Source: Streptacidiphilus melanogenes
Lineage (GTDB): Bacteria > Actinomycetota > Actinomycetes > Streptomycetales > Streptomycetaceae
Direction: 5' to 3'
Assembly (NCBI RefSeq): GCF_000787835.1
Contig: NZ_BBPP01000020.1
Location: 32,377 to 73,075, forward strand
DNA: 40,699 bases
The translations under genes and the position numbers were made by a program. The stretch's first letter is position 1. Every line of letters begins with the position of its first letter. Under the pieces are notes generated by a model. The model worked only from the letters and a program-made list of their open reading frames with translations. It had not been told where the DNA came from and ran no database searches. This document shows, piece after piece, positions 8,547 through 15,314 of this stretch.

Positions 8547-8965
8547 CCCCAGACCCGGCGCCCCCGCCGGGTCACCCCCGCCGCCCTCGGCGGGGGCCTG
8601 CGCCTGCGACCGCCCATAGGGCGGTCGCAGGCTATTGCTGGCTCCCCGAACGTGGCGGGCCTCATCAACGGCATCTGTCGGCATGGGAGTTGAAGCATCT
8701 GCAGGGCCGGCGCCCGCCCCGGCGATGTCGACCGGCAGCGCGGCCTGGGTGGCGGGCTGGGGTTGCTCGCCGGCCGGGGCGGGCAAGTGGGCGGTGCGTG
8801 GCCAGAAGCGAGGGGTCAAAGGCGGGACTCCGATCTGTAGGCGGTAGGGACGGCGTGGGGGCGGACCGCGATGGGGCAGGTCCTGCCGGACCACGCGATG
8901 TGGGGATGAGGGGGCGGGGCTATCCGGCCGGAAGGGCACGGACAGCCCCTGCTCGCGTGGGCGAG
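8547..8965. other. Non-coding stretch upstream of mobC
   Basis: About 420 bases between the preferred mobC start and the DUF2637 gene stop. It holds the three-hairpin cluster (listed separately) nearest mobC. The rest is GC-rich; an in-frame extension of mobC crosses it but shows no family similarity. It is the natural place for oriT and the mob promoter. Confidence 0.4.
8553..8632. repeat. Three consecutive perfect hairpins, candidate oriT
   Basis: Three inverted repeats follow one another within 80 bp: ACCCGGCG/CGCCGGGT (8553-8560 and 8565-8572, loop 4), CCCCCGCCG/CGGCGGGGG (8575-8583 and 8588-8596, loop 4), and a 14-bp pair (8602-8615 and 8619-8632, loop ATA). They lie directly upstream of mobC and the relaxase, where mobilisable elements keep oriT. 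The identity as oriT is inferred from position and structure; no nic site is recognised. Confidence 0.45.
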
Positions 8966-10000
8966 TCAGTCCGCGTCGGGATGCGGCAGGGCAGCGGGAG
9001 CGGACTGGAGGAGTTCGAGGGCTTCTTTGATCCGCTCGTTTCCGGCGGACAGTCCGGCCGCCTCGATCGCGGTCCGCGCCGTGGAGCGCGTGATCCGGCC
9101 GTCACCGTCGTGGACGGTCGCGAGGACCTGCGCCAGCTCGGGGATGGTCGCGTCGGCAGGCCGACCGAGGCGGCTGCCCCGGACCGCTTCGCCGGAATCA
9201 CCGCCCGAGCGCTGACCTGCGCGGACCTCGTCACCGTGGGCCGACACGGTCCCCTCCGAGGTGACCCTGTCCGCAGCCGAGGGCACCGGGGCAGGACCTT
9301 CGGCCGCGTCGGTCCCCACCTGCTCGTCCGGGACCGTCGAGGTGTCCCCGCTGACGGGGACCGGCTGCCGCTGCGCGGGCTCGACCCAGGCGGCCGGAAT
9401 CATGGCCGCTGCCGTCCCCGCCGTGGTGGCGTCGGCCGGAAGGGCGGACCGTATGGTCCCCGCCTGCTCGGCGAGCGGTCCGCCCGGCTCCGGACTGGCC
9501 GTGAGGTCCCGGGACCGGGACCGCTCCGTGGCGTGGCCGTGGCGGCTGATCAGGATGAACAGGTGGGTCGCTCCGGCCAGCGCGAGCGGCGCGATCGTGG
9601 AAAGCACGCCGACGACGGTGTCGGTCAGGTGCAGCTCCCCCGAGCCCGCGACGTCGAGCTGGTTGAGGCGGACGGCGTGGAGGGCGTTGGCCCAGATGCT
9701 CGCGGCCGTGGCGGCGGCGAACAGCGTCCACACGTACAGGCGGGCCCGGAAAGGCGCGCCGCGCAGGACGAGCAGGGCGCGGACGCCGTAGGCGATGAAG
9801 CCGTCGATCACGATGGGGAACAGCCATGTCAGCTGGGGGCGGACGTGGATGGCGAAGGCCATCTGCCGCAGCGCGTCGTAGGAGAGCGCGCATCCGGCGG
9901 CCCCGAGCAGGGCGATGGCGGCGCGGTCCCACCAGCCGACGCGGCGCGGCGACCAGCCGGTCGGTGACGTGGCGGGCGGGAGGGCGGGTGTGGTGGTCAA
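8966..10000 (-). CDS. DUF2637 membrane protein (plasmid transfer/spread type)
   Basis: A 344-residue protein with the DUF2637 domain common on Streptomyces plasmids and integrative elements. Four hydrophobic segments occupy about residues 25-50, 55-80, 90-115 and 125-155. The conserved blocks are ALSYDALRQMAF, WLFPIVIDGFIAYG and LAGATHLFILISRHG. A low-complexity linker follows, and the last 55 residues (about 275-330) resemble a winged-helix domain. The start is TTG at 10000, with AAGGAG 8 nt upstream on the minus strand; the longer frame to 10618 runs antisense through the repeats and has no support. The family has no proven biochemical role, though the association with intramycelial spread genes is well known. 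Confidence 0.8.
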   Translation of the reverse strand: MTTTPALPPATSPTGWSPRRVGWWDRAAIALLGAAGCALSYDALRQMAFAIHVRPQLTWLFPIVIDGFIAYGVRALLVLRGAPFRARLYVWTLFAAATAASIWANALHAVRLNQLDVAGSGELHLTDTVVGVLSTIAPLALAGATHLFILISRHGHATERSRSRDLTASPEPGGPLAEQAGTIRSALPADATTAGTAAAMIPAAWVEPAQRQPVPVSGDTSTVPDEQVGTDAAEGPAPVPSAADRVTSEGTVSAHGDEVRAGQRSGGDSGEAVRGSRLGRPADATIPELAQVLATVHDGDGRITRSTARTAIEAAGLSAGNERIKEALELLQSAPAALPHPDAD

Positions 10001-10136
10001 GGCGGATGCTCCTTGAGGTCGGGTGGGGACGCCGAGGGTCGCGCCGGCGGCGGGCATGCGGCAGCGGCGTCCGAGGACTGTGGTGGTAGGGGTGTCGGGG
10101 CAGGCCGGGCCTGTGGCGTGGCGACGCGGCCGGACG

Positions 10137-10162
10137 TCAGGCCCAGGCATCGCTGGGCCTGA
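10137..10162. terminator. 10-bp hairpin upstream of the DUF2637 gene
   Basis: TCAGGCCCAG (10137-10146) and CTGGGCCTGA (10153-10162) pair perfectly with a 6-nt loop. It lies in the 278-base gap between the replication-type gene and the DUF2637 gene. It could be a terminator for the former or a leader structure for the latter. Confidence 0.4.
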
Positions 10163-10215
10163 GGTGATACGGCACAGCGCGACGCCCCTGGGGTCGGGGG
10201 CGTGCTGTCGCCCGG

Positions 10216-10277
10216 CCCTTGGGGAACGCAGACTGCGTTCCCCAAGGGAATGCGCGCTCGTTCCCTGAGGGAATGCG
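10216..10277. repeat. 33-bp palindrome with flanking GGGAATGCG direct repeats
   Basis: CCCTTGGGGAACGCAG (10216-10231) and its exact complement (10233-10248) surround one base. The right edge runs into two direct copies of GGGAATGCG (10246-10254 and 10269-10277), with GTTCCC between them. The block ends 1 bp before the stop codon of the replication-type gene. It may terminate that gene, or serve as a binding or initiation site for its product. Confidence 0.5.
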
Positions 10278-10278
10278 G

Positions 10279-11283
10279 TCAGGCGGTGGCGGTGGTGGGC
10301 CTGGTGGCTTGCAGGGCGGCTCTGACCAGGGCGGCGCCGCGCGCGGTCGCCGCCGAGCCGAGCCCGGTGGCGGGCTGGCGCGAGGGCAGGCCCGCACAGG
10401 CGCGGCAGATTCCCGGCTTCGGGACCGGGTCGGCGCACTTGGCGCACTCGTGCCACCGCACCGCCACCGGAGCAGCGACAGCCTGCTGGTCGGGCGCGGG
10501 CGGGAGCTTGCGGGCGAGACGGTTCCGCAGGAGCGCTGCGGGCGCGTGCACCTCGGCGGGCAGCCCCGGCAGCAGGGCGGCGGCGAGGTCGCGGTCGCTC
10601 GCGCCCCGCTCCAGCCACCCGGCGACCAGCGGGGCCAGGCCCAGTGCCTCGCCCGTGCCCAGACGGAGGCGCGGCTCAGGGCGGATCACGCGGAACAGCG
10701 TCGCTGCCGCTTCGCGCACCTGCGGGGCGACCGCGTCAGGGGCAGGCGTGACCGGCGCGGTGGGCACGCTGTCCGTGGCCTGCTCGCCTCGTGCCGTGGT
10801 GGTGTCGGGTGCGGTCTCCCGCCCGCCCTCCCCGTTTCCGGGCAGGCCGGAGCCCCTTGCCGTGTCCACCCTGTCGGCAGGGTGGGGGTGGGAGGGTTCT
10901 TTCACCAGGTCCTTTGGAAGGGCGTCAGGACGACCGACCGTCCGACGGCCGGAGCCCGCAACCTTGGCGGCCGGATCGGGCTGCGGGGTGTCGTAGACGT
11001 GGGACTCGCTGACCACGGTGCCGTCGGTCTGCCGGATCTTCTCCACCCGGTAGTACCCGGCGCGTGCGAGCTCGCGCAGCGCCTTCGCGACCGCGGTGCG
11101 GCCCTGCGGGCTGGAGTCGGCCATCTGCCGGCCGTCCTCCCGCCACCCGTCCGGGCGCGAGAGGAGATCGGCCAGCAGGCCACGGGCCGTGTAGGACAGC
11201 CTGCGGTCCTGCAGCAGGTAGTTGGGCAGGGCGGTGAAGCCGCGCACGTGACGGCTACGATGAACGTGCATCTGGAGTTGCAT
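10279..11283 (-). CDS. Winged-helix replication-type protein with C-terminal zinc finger
   Basis: A 334-residue protein. The N-terminal 100 residues begin MQLQMHVHRSRHVRGF and continue TALPNYLLQDRRLSYTARGL, then a helix-turn-helix (GRTAVAKALRELARAGYYR). This is the pattern of helix-turn-helix proteins in actinobacterial plasmids and integrative elements, often annotated as replication initiators. A long Pro/Thr/Asp-rich linker (about 125-205) follows, then a helical domain, and near 285-305 a C-x2-C...C-x2-C zinc knuckle (ECAKC, CRAC). I chose the ATG at 11283, next to a GGAG; the next Met four codons in is equally possible. Replication, partition or transcriptional control cannot be separated from sequence alone. 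Confidence 0.65.
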   Translation of the reverse strand: MQLQMHVHRSRHVRGFTALPNYLLQDRRLSYTARGLLADLLSRPDGWREDGRQMADSSPQGRTAVAKALRELARAGYYRVEKIRQTDGTVVSESHVYDTPQPDPAAKVAGSGRRTVGRPDALPKDLVKEPSHPHPADRVDTARGSGLPGNGEGGRETAPDTTTARGEQATDSVPTAPVTPAPDAVAPQVREAAATLFRVIRPEPRLRLGTGEALGLAPLVAGWLERGASDRDLAAALLPGLPAEVHAPAALLRNRLARKLPPAPDQQAVAAPVAVRWHECAKCADPVPKPGICRACAGLPSRQPATGLGSAATARGAALVRAALQATRPTTATA

Positions 11284-11404
11284 CTCCTGGTGCCGGACCC
11301 CGGGGTGTTGGTAGCACCGCCGGGGTCGCCTGTTATTCGGTTGGTGGGCCAGTGAAGCCGTCCTGCGCGCTCCGCCCGACCCGATTCGCTGCATGTGGCG
11401 CTGG

Positions 11405-11512
11405 TCAGATATCAGGCCGCGCCACCGCCTCGCGGCGCTCGATCACGAGCCAAACGCTCCCCCAGATGTCCTCATATAACCGATCCCCACTACTCGCTAA
11501 CCCTTCCTGCAT
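11405..11512 (-). CDS. 35-residue protein with two TTA codons
   Basis: ATG at 11512 is preceded by AAAGGAG, and the frame closes with TGA at 11405-11407. It encodes an acidic, then basic, amphipathic peptide beginning MQEGLASSGDRLYEDIWGS. Codons 5 and 12 are TTA, the rare leucine codon read only by the bldA tRNA in Streptomyces, so translation would be growth-phase dependent. A promoter with 17-bp spacing lies 25-50 bp upstream on the same strand. It is the first gene of the leftward transcript that leads to the replication-type protein. I know no homologue. It might be a regulatory peptide or a translated leader. Confidence 0.5.
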   Translation of the reverse strand: MQEGLASSGDRLYEDIWGSVWLVIERREAVARPDI

Positions 11513-11536
11513 AGTCTCCTTTCCCTCGCGGATAGC

Positions 11537-11565
11537 ACACTACCGCCACCTCAGCCCTCATGCAA
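11537..11565 (-). promoter_or_regulatory. Leftward promoter of the replication region
   Basis: On the minus strand, TTGCAT (11565-11560) and TAGTGT (11542-11537) are 17 bp apart, a good match to the vegetative consensus. Transcription would start about 15 bp before the AAAGGAG of the 35-codon ORF. It lies in the most AT-rich stretch of the element (about 11,460-11,600), back to back with the rightward promoter. Confidence 0.5.
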
Positions 11566-11567
11566 AT

Positions 11568-11597
11568 TTGACTCGGATCTAATCCCTGTGGCATAGT
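11568..11597 (+). promoter_or_regulatory. Rightward promoter of the XRE regulator
   Basis: TTGACT (11568-11573) and CATAGT (11592-11597) with an 18-bp spacer. The palindrome CAAATTTG (11563-11570) covers the -35 edges of both divergent promoters, so a bound repressor, perhaps the XRE protein itself, could silence both. Confidence 0.5.
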
Positions 11598-11627
11598 CCG
11601 TAGGGTCGCGAGATGGGAGAGGTGGGA

Positions 11628-12122
11628 GTGGAGAACTGGCCGCACGAGGCCCCGCTGCTGTACAGCGAGGGCAACATGGCCGCGCGCGTCGCGCTGGAGC
11701 GAACGGTGCGCGGCTGGAGCACGACCGAGCTCGCCACCCGCATGACCTCCGCCGGCGTGCCCCTGAACCAGTCAGCGGTCTGGCGCATCGAAAGCGGCAC
11801 CCCCCGCCGGAAGATCTCCCTCGACGAGGCCCTCGGATTCTCGCGCGTCTTCGAGCTACCGCTCGAAGAACTGATGTCCCCGCCCCTGGAGGGGGTCGAC
11901 CTAGACGCCCGAAGACTGCTCCAGGAATGCGTGGACGCGTTCTTCGCCCACCGCGACGCCAGCGACCGCCTACATCACGCCCTCGTCGCCCTCGCCGCCT
12001 ACCGCGAAGCCCACCCCGACGCCAACGACGCCCTCCACCAGCAGTGCGTCCGGCTCGTCGGCGAAGACGACCGCTACGCCCGCGCCCTCTGGCAGCACAT
12101 CGAGGACGGCAGCTACTACTGA
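11628..12122 (+). CDS. XRE-family transcriptional regulator
   Basis: A 164-residue protein with an N-terminal helix-turn-helix of the Xre/Cro type (about 18-75: NMAARVALERTVRGWSTTEL, then SAVWRIESGTPRRKISLDEA). A helical C-terminal domain with no recognised fold follows. I prefer the GTG at 11628 because GGAGAGG lies 5 nt upstream; an in-frame ATG at 11613 would overlap that ribosome site. It is divergent from the replication genes and directly upstream of the excision factor. This is the place of the master switch repressor in many integrative elements (inference from position). Confidence 0.8.
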   Translation: MENWPHEAPLLYSEGNMAARVALERTVRGWSTTELATRMTSAGVPLNQSAVWRIESGTPRRKISLDEALGFSRVFELPLEELMSPPLEGVDLDARRLLQECVDAFFAHRDASDRLHHALVALAAYREAHPDANDALHQQCVRLVGEDDRYARALWQHIEDGSYY

Positions 12123-12169
12123 GCTCCGCCGCTGGTCGGGCTTCACCCAGCCCCACGGAAGGACTACCT

Positions 12170-13159
12170 CTGCCCCACGCCGCTACTACCCCCACCCACC
12201 GCGCTTTGTCGGGCCGCCCCGCACGCTCCCGGCGAAATGCCAGCCCGGTTCCAGACCAGCGCGCGCCGGGTCTGACGCTGCCGACCACCGAGGTGGTCGG
12301 CACCTTCCATCTCGGACGCTCTCTGGACAACCGCCCGGAGGCCCTCGCGAGCTGGCGGGTGACCACGGGCTCCAGCCCGGTGGCCACGCACATCGGTGCC
12401 CTCCTCGGCGGACGGCCTGAGTCGTGCCCCACCAGCATCGACACCGACGCGATCGAGGTCCTGACATCCTCTGCGCGCGTACGCGTCATCCTCGACGGCC
12501 CCGGCGCGGTGCAGTTCTCCATGCGCCGCTGGGGGCGCACCGGTCTGCTCCATCACTGCGACGGCGCACGGCTGCTCAGTCCCGACAACAGCGCGGGCCA
12601 GCCGTGCGGGTGCCCCGCCCCCTTCGAGGAACGGAAGGCACGGGCCAAGGCCGGCCTCGGGCCGCAGCCGAGCACAACCGTCTCGTTCCGGCTCGCGGGC
12701 GCCACGCACCTCGGCGTCTTCCAGTTCGGCTCCCGCTCCTGGCACTTCGCCAAGAGCGTCCCCAGCATGCGCGCAACCCTGGCCGCCATCCCCGGCGCGA
12801 GCATCTGGGACCTCTCCATCACGCGGATCGAGCACGGCAGTCGGTCCGGCGCGGTCTACACCTACACCGCACCGACGCTGCAGGCCCTAGACGGCAGATC
12901 CCTCTGGCTGCTTGGTCTTCATGAACTCGACCTCGACCCGCTCGCCGACGTCGTAGTTCCCTCGCCTGGCGTGCCCCCAACGGGTGGTGGCCTTGTACAC
13001 CGTGATCTGCCGGACGAACAGCGCGACGAAGTTCCGACGCGCGGTCAGCTCGGCCCCGTGCCACCACGATCCCGGGCCGACCGGGTCGGCGTCCGGGTTG
13101 GCGGGCAGCCACTGCGTGACGGGCAGCCTGACGTCCGCCGGCCCGCTCAGCGCGGCTAG
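12170..13159 (+). CDS. Recombination directionality factor, phiC31 gp3-like
   Basis: Excision factor that would turn the serine integrase from integration to excision. Conserved gp3-family blocks are EVVGTFHLGRSLDNRP, WRVTTGSSPVATHI, VILDGPGAVQFSMRRWG, CGCPAPFEERKARAKAG, VSFRLAGATHLGVFQFGS and SWHFAK. The family part fills about 239 codons (12170-12886), close to the known length of gp3. Beyond that the frame stays open for 91 codons, antisense to the 3' end of the integrase gene, before stopping at 13157-13159. No ATG or GTG opens the conserved part. GGAAGGA is followed 6 nt later by CTG (12170), and a TTG lies at 12206. The start is therefore uncertain. It is directly downstream of the XRE regulator. 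Confidence 0.75.
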   Translation: MPHAATTPTHRALSGRPARSRRNASPVPDQRAPGLTLPTTEVVGTFHLGRSLDNRPEALASWRVTTGSSPVATHIGALLGGRPESCPTSIDTDAIEVLTSSARVRVILDGPGAVQFSMRRWGRTGLLHHCDGARLLSPDNSAGQPCGCPAPFEERKARAKAGLGPQPSTTVSFRLAGATHLGVFQFGSRSWHFAKSVPSMRATLAAIPGASIWDLSITRIEHGSRSGAVYTYTAPTLQALDGRSLWLLGLHELDLDPLADVVVPSPGVPPTGGGLVHRDLPDEQRDEVPTRGQLGPVPPRSRADRVGVRVGGQPLRDGQPDVRRPAQRG

Positions 13160-14683
13160 ACGCGCCTCGGCGGCCTCCGATCGGGCGTCGACCTTCGCCT
13201 TCTTAGCGAGGAAGCGTTCCCTGCCCGTCCTGCCCTCGTAGATGCCTGCCTCCAAGTCGTCGTAGAGCTCGTTCAGCGCGCGCAGCGCGTCCGACCGTTC
13301 CGCGACGACGGCCGCGCGCTCTGCGACTCGGGTCGGGTCCTCCTGCTGTCGGGCGAAGGCATGCGTTGCCGCCATCACCACGGCCAAGGCCTCCTCGTCC
13401 TCCTCGGCGGCCTGGATCACGTCGAAGATCCGCCGCGCGACGTGGTCGTCGAGGTACGTCATCATCACGGCGTTCCCACCAAGGTGCTCACCTTCCTTGG
13501 TGGGAACGCCGTTTGCGCGTGTGCACCGGTAGACCGGCTTCGCCTTCGGGTGCTCGGACTCGCTGTTCATACTGGTCATCGGGCGGGCGCACTCACAGGT
13601 CAGCACCGCCTCGTGGTCCACGGTCCGAAGCCCGGCCAGCACAGATGTGCCGCGCGACAGGCCGCTCCCCTGGTTCCGGCCGGCCAGCCAGTCCTGCAGC
13701 TCGTACCACTGAGCGGGCGGGATGATCGGCTCGCAGACCATGACCGGCCTGCCCTCGTCATCCCGGTGGATCCGGTAGCTGTCAACGGTCTTCGTCCTGG
13801 TGCCGTCCGGCTTGGTGCGGTAGACCGTCTCATAACTCATCCCCGCGATTGCGGGGTTGGTCAGGATGCCCTTGAGCGTCCGCGACCCCCACTGGGAGTC
13901 GGCACGCTCCTTACCGGTCCGCTGACCTCGTGTGGGCACATTGCGCTTGTTGAGGTCGGTGCAGATCCCGGACAGCGACCCAGGGTGCCTACTACCGTGC
14001 TTGATCGACTCCCCCATGTGAGCGCGGATCGTCTCCCAGATCTCCCGAAGGACCTCGGCTTCCGTCGGCTCATGGTGCAGCTTGTAGACGGCGAGCTTGC
14101 CCTGCATCACCTTCTCGGCGCGCAGGCCGTAGACCGGTGCCCCGCCGAGCCAGCTTCCGGCCTCGCGCTGGACAGCCTTGACGTCGCGGATGGCCTGGCT
14201 CTTGTTCTGCGACTCCTGGTGCGCGGCGTCCAGGCGCATGATCAGGTAGATGAGCGCCATCGTGTCGCGCGGCGCGAACACGCCCTCCATGACGCTGACG
14301 ATGGTGATGCCCAGCCGGTGCAGCTCCGTGACGACCGGGATCGCGTCCACGACGTCGCGGCGCGAGAACCGGCTGACGTTGTAGACGATCAGGACCTGGA
14401 ACGCTCCCGCTCGCGCGTCGGCGAGCATCCGCTCGAAGTCCTCGCGCGTGGCGTCGGGATCCCAGCCGGAGACGCCAATGTCCTCGTAGTGCCGGCTGAA
14501 CGTGCCCCAGCGCTCCGCCTCCCTCTCGTTGGCGGCCCGTTGCGTCATGGGCGACGCCTCGGACTTATCCGGCTTGGCGGAGGACTGCCGGACGTAGCTG
14601 ACGGCGATCCGGTGGATCGCTTCGATCAGCTCGGGGTCGACCTCGGCGTGCTGCCGCGGGAAGCGAGTGGCGGAAGGAATCAC
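12887..14683 (-). CDS. int: Large serine integrase (phiC31-like)
   Basis: A 598-residue site-specific recombinase. The N-terminal catalytic domain has the nucleophile motif AVSYVRQSS, then IVYNVSRFSRR and the long E helix around LIMRLDAAHQESQNKSQAIR. The recombinase domain (about 175-330) and a zinc-ribbon domain (first cysteines at CECA, third near YRCTRANG) follow. A coiled-coil motif (about 430-510) used for synapsis control precedes the C-terminal tail. All parts are present, so it should be functional. The start is GTG at 14683, 28 bp from the truncated nth stop, so the att junction lies in its 5' leader. It reads away from nth on the same strand, so nth transcription can run into it. 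It converges on the excision factor gene with a 273-base antisense overlap. Confidence 0.92.
   Translation of the reverse strand: MIPSATRFPRQHAEVDPELIEAIHRIAVSYVRQSSAKPDKSEASPMTQRAANEREAERWGTFSRHYEDIGVSGWDPDATREDFERMLADARAGAFQVLIVYNVSRFSRRDVVDAIPVVTELHRLGITIVSVMEGVFAPRDTMALIYLIMRLDAAHQESQNKSQAIRDVKAVQREAGSWLGGAPVYGLRAEKVMQGKLAVYKLHHEPTEAEVLREIWETIRAHMGESIKHGSRHPGSLSGICTDLNKRNVPTRGQRTGKERADSQWGSRTLKGILTNPAIAGMSYETVYRTKPDGTRTKTVDSYRIHRDDEGRPVMVCEPIIPPAQWYELQDWLAGRNQGSGLSRGTSVLAGLRTVDHEAVLTCECARPMTSMNSESEHPKAKPVYRCTRANGVPTKEGEHLGGNAVMMTYLDDHVARRIFDVIQAAEEDEEALAVVMAATHAFARQQEDPTRVAERAAVVAERSDALRALNELYDDLEAGIYEGRTGRERFLAKKAKVDARSEAAEARLAALSGPADVRLPVTQWLPANPDADPVGPGSWWHGAELTARRNFVALFVRQITVYKATTRWGHARRGNYDVGERVEVEFMKTKQPEGSAV
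13467..13512. repeat. Perfect 18-bp inverted repeat inside the integrase gene
   Basis: ACGGCGTTCCCACCAAGG (13467-13484) and its exact complement (13495-13512) enclose 10 nt, inside the integrase zinc-ribbon region. The reading frame crosses it without a break (NGVPTKEGEHLGGNAV). Such a long perfect stem in coding sequence is unusual and would form a stable mRNA hairpin. Confidence 0.6.
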
Positions 14684-14725
14684 CTCAGCAGCGTACCTGG
14701 CGACGTAGTACCTAAGTGAGAGAAC
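14684..14725. other. Attachment-site junction between element and nth
   Basis: The nth frame is normal up to AACGCCTTCGGT (minus strand) and then leaves the family sequence (Gly-Ser-Leu-Thr-stop). The integrase start lies 28 bp further. The crossover core must be within about 40 bp here; GTACCT occurs twice (14693-14698 and 14708-14713). The matching half-site and the nth C-terminal half should lie left of the window. The exact core cannot be defined without the other junction. Confidence 0.65.
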
Positions 14726-15200
14726 CGAAGGCGTTGCCGAGCACGACGTTGGCCGTCTTGCGGCCGACTCCCGGAAGGGTGACCAGATCCTCCAACCGCC
14801 CCGGCACCTCGCCGCCGAAGTCGTCGCGAAGCGCGGCGGACAGGCCCAGCAGCGACTTGGCCTTGTTGCGGAAGAAGCCGGTGGGCCGGATCAGCTCCTC
14901 CAGCTCCTCCGGGTCGGCGTCCGCCATCGCCGCCGGGGTGGGGTACTTCGCGAACAGACCCGGGGTCGTCTGGTTGACGCGCAGGTCGGTCGTCTGCGCG
15001 GAGAGTACCGTCGCCACCAGCAGCTGGAACGGGTTCTCGAAGTCGAGCTCCGGGTGCGCGTACGGGTAGACCTCCGCCAGCGCCCGGTTGATCCTCCGCG
15101 CCTGCCGCACCCTCGCCGTATGGGTCTTCGGGAAAGCCGCCTTCTTGAACCCGGGCCCACCGGCAGCGCCGGCGGTCACGGACACGCCACTCTTCGCCAT
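14712..15200 (-). pseudogene. nth: Endonuclease III, truncated by the element
   Basis: The N-terminal 162 codons of the base-excision repair DNA glycosylase/AP lyase Nth. Blocks [37 protein letters not shown] and the helix-hairpin-helix [18 protein letters not shown] are intact, including the catalytic lysine. The protein then ends in Ser-Leu-Thr-stop, so the catalytic aspartate of the VDTH motif and the four-cysteine Fe-S cluster are lost, and it should be inactive. The start is ATG at 15200 (MAKSGVSV). The break coincides with the serine integrase gene, so the cause is integration rather than decay. Excision would restore the full gene. Confidence 0.9.
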
Positions 15201-15314
15201 ACCCGCCAGACTACGACCCTGCAAGGACACGCAGGCCTCGAAAGGATCATCCGCCGCCCGGCGATGTCCGCAGCGCCGCGGCGGCGCACCCGGCCTCACC
15301 ACCCCACGGACGGG

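Noticed and set aside
9998-10618. N-terminal extension of the DUF2637 protein by about 200 residues
   Set aside because: It would read through a 33-bp palindrome and a hairpin and overlap the replication-type gene. A TTG with a good ribosome site lies at 10000, where the family normally starts.
14684-14725. Integration into a tRNA gene
   Set aside because: No tRNA-like cloverleaf is seen at the junction. The disrupted gene is nth, which fits a serine integrase.
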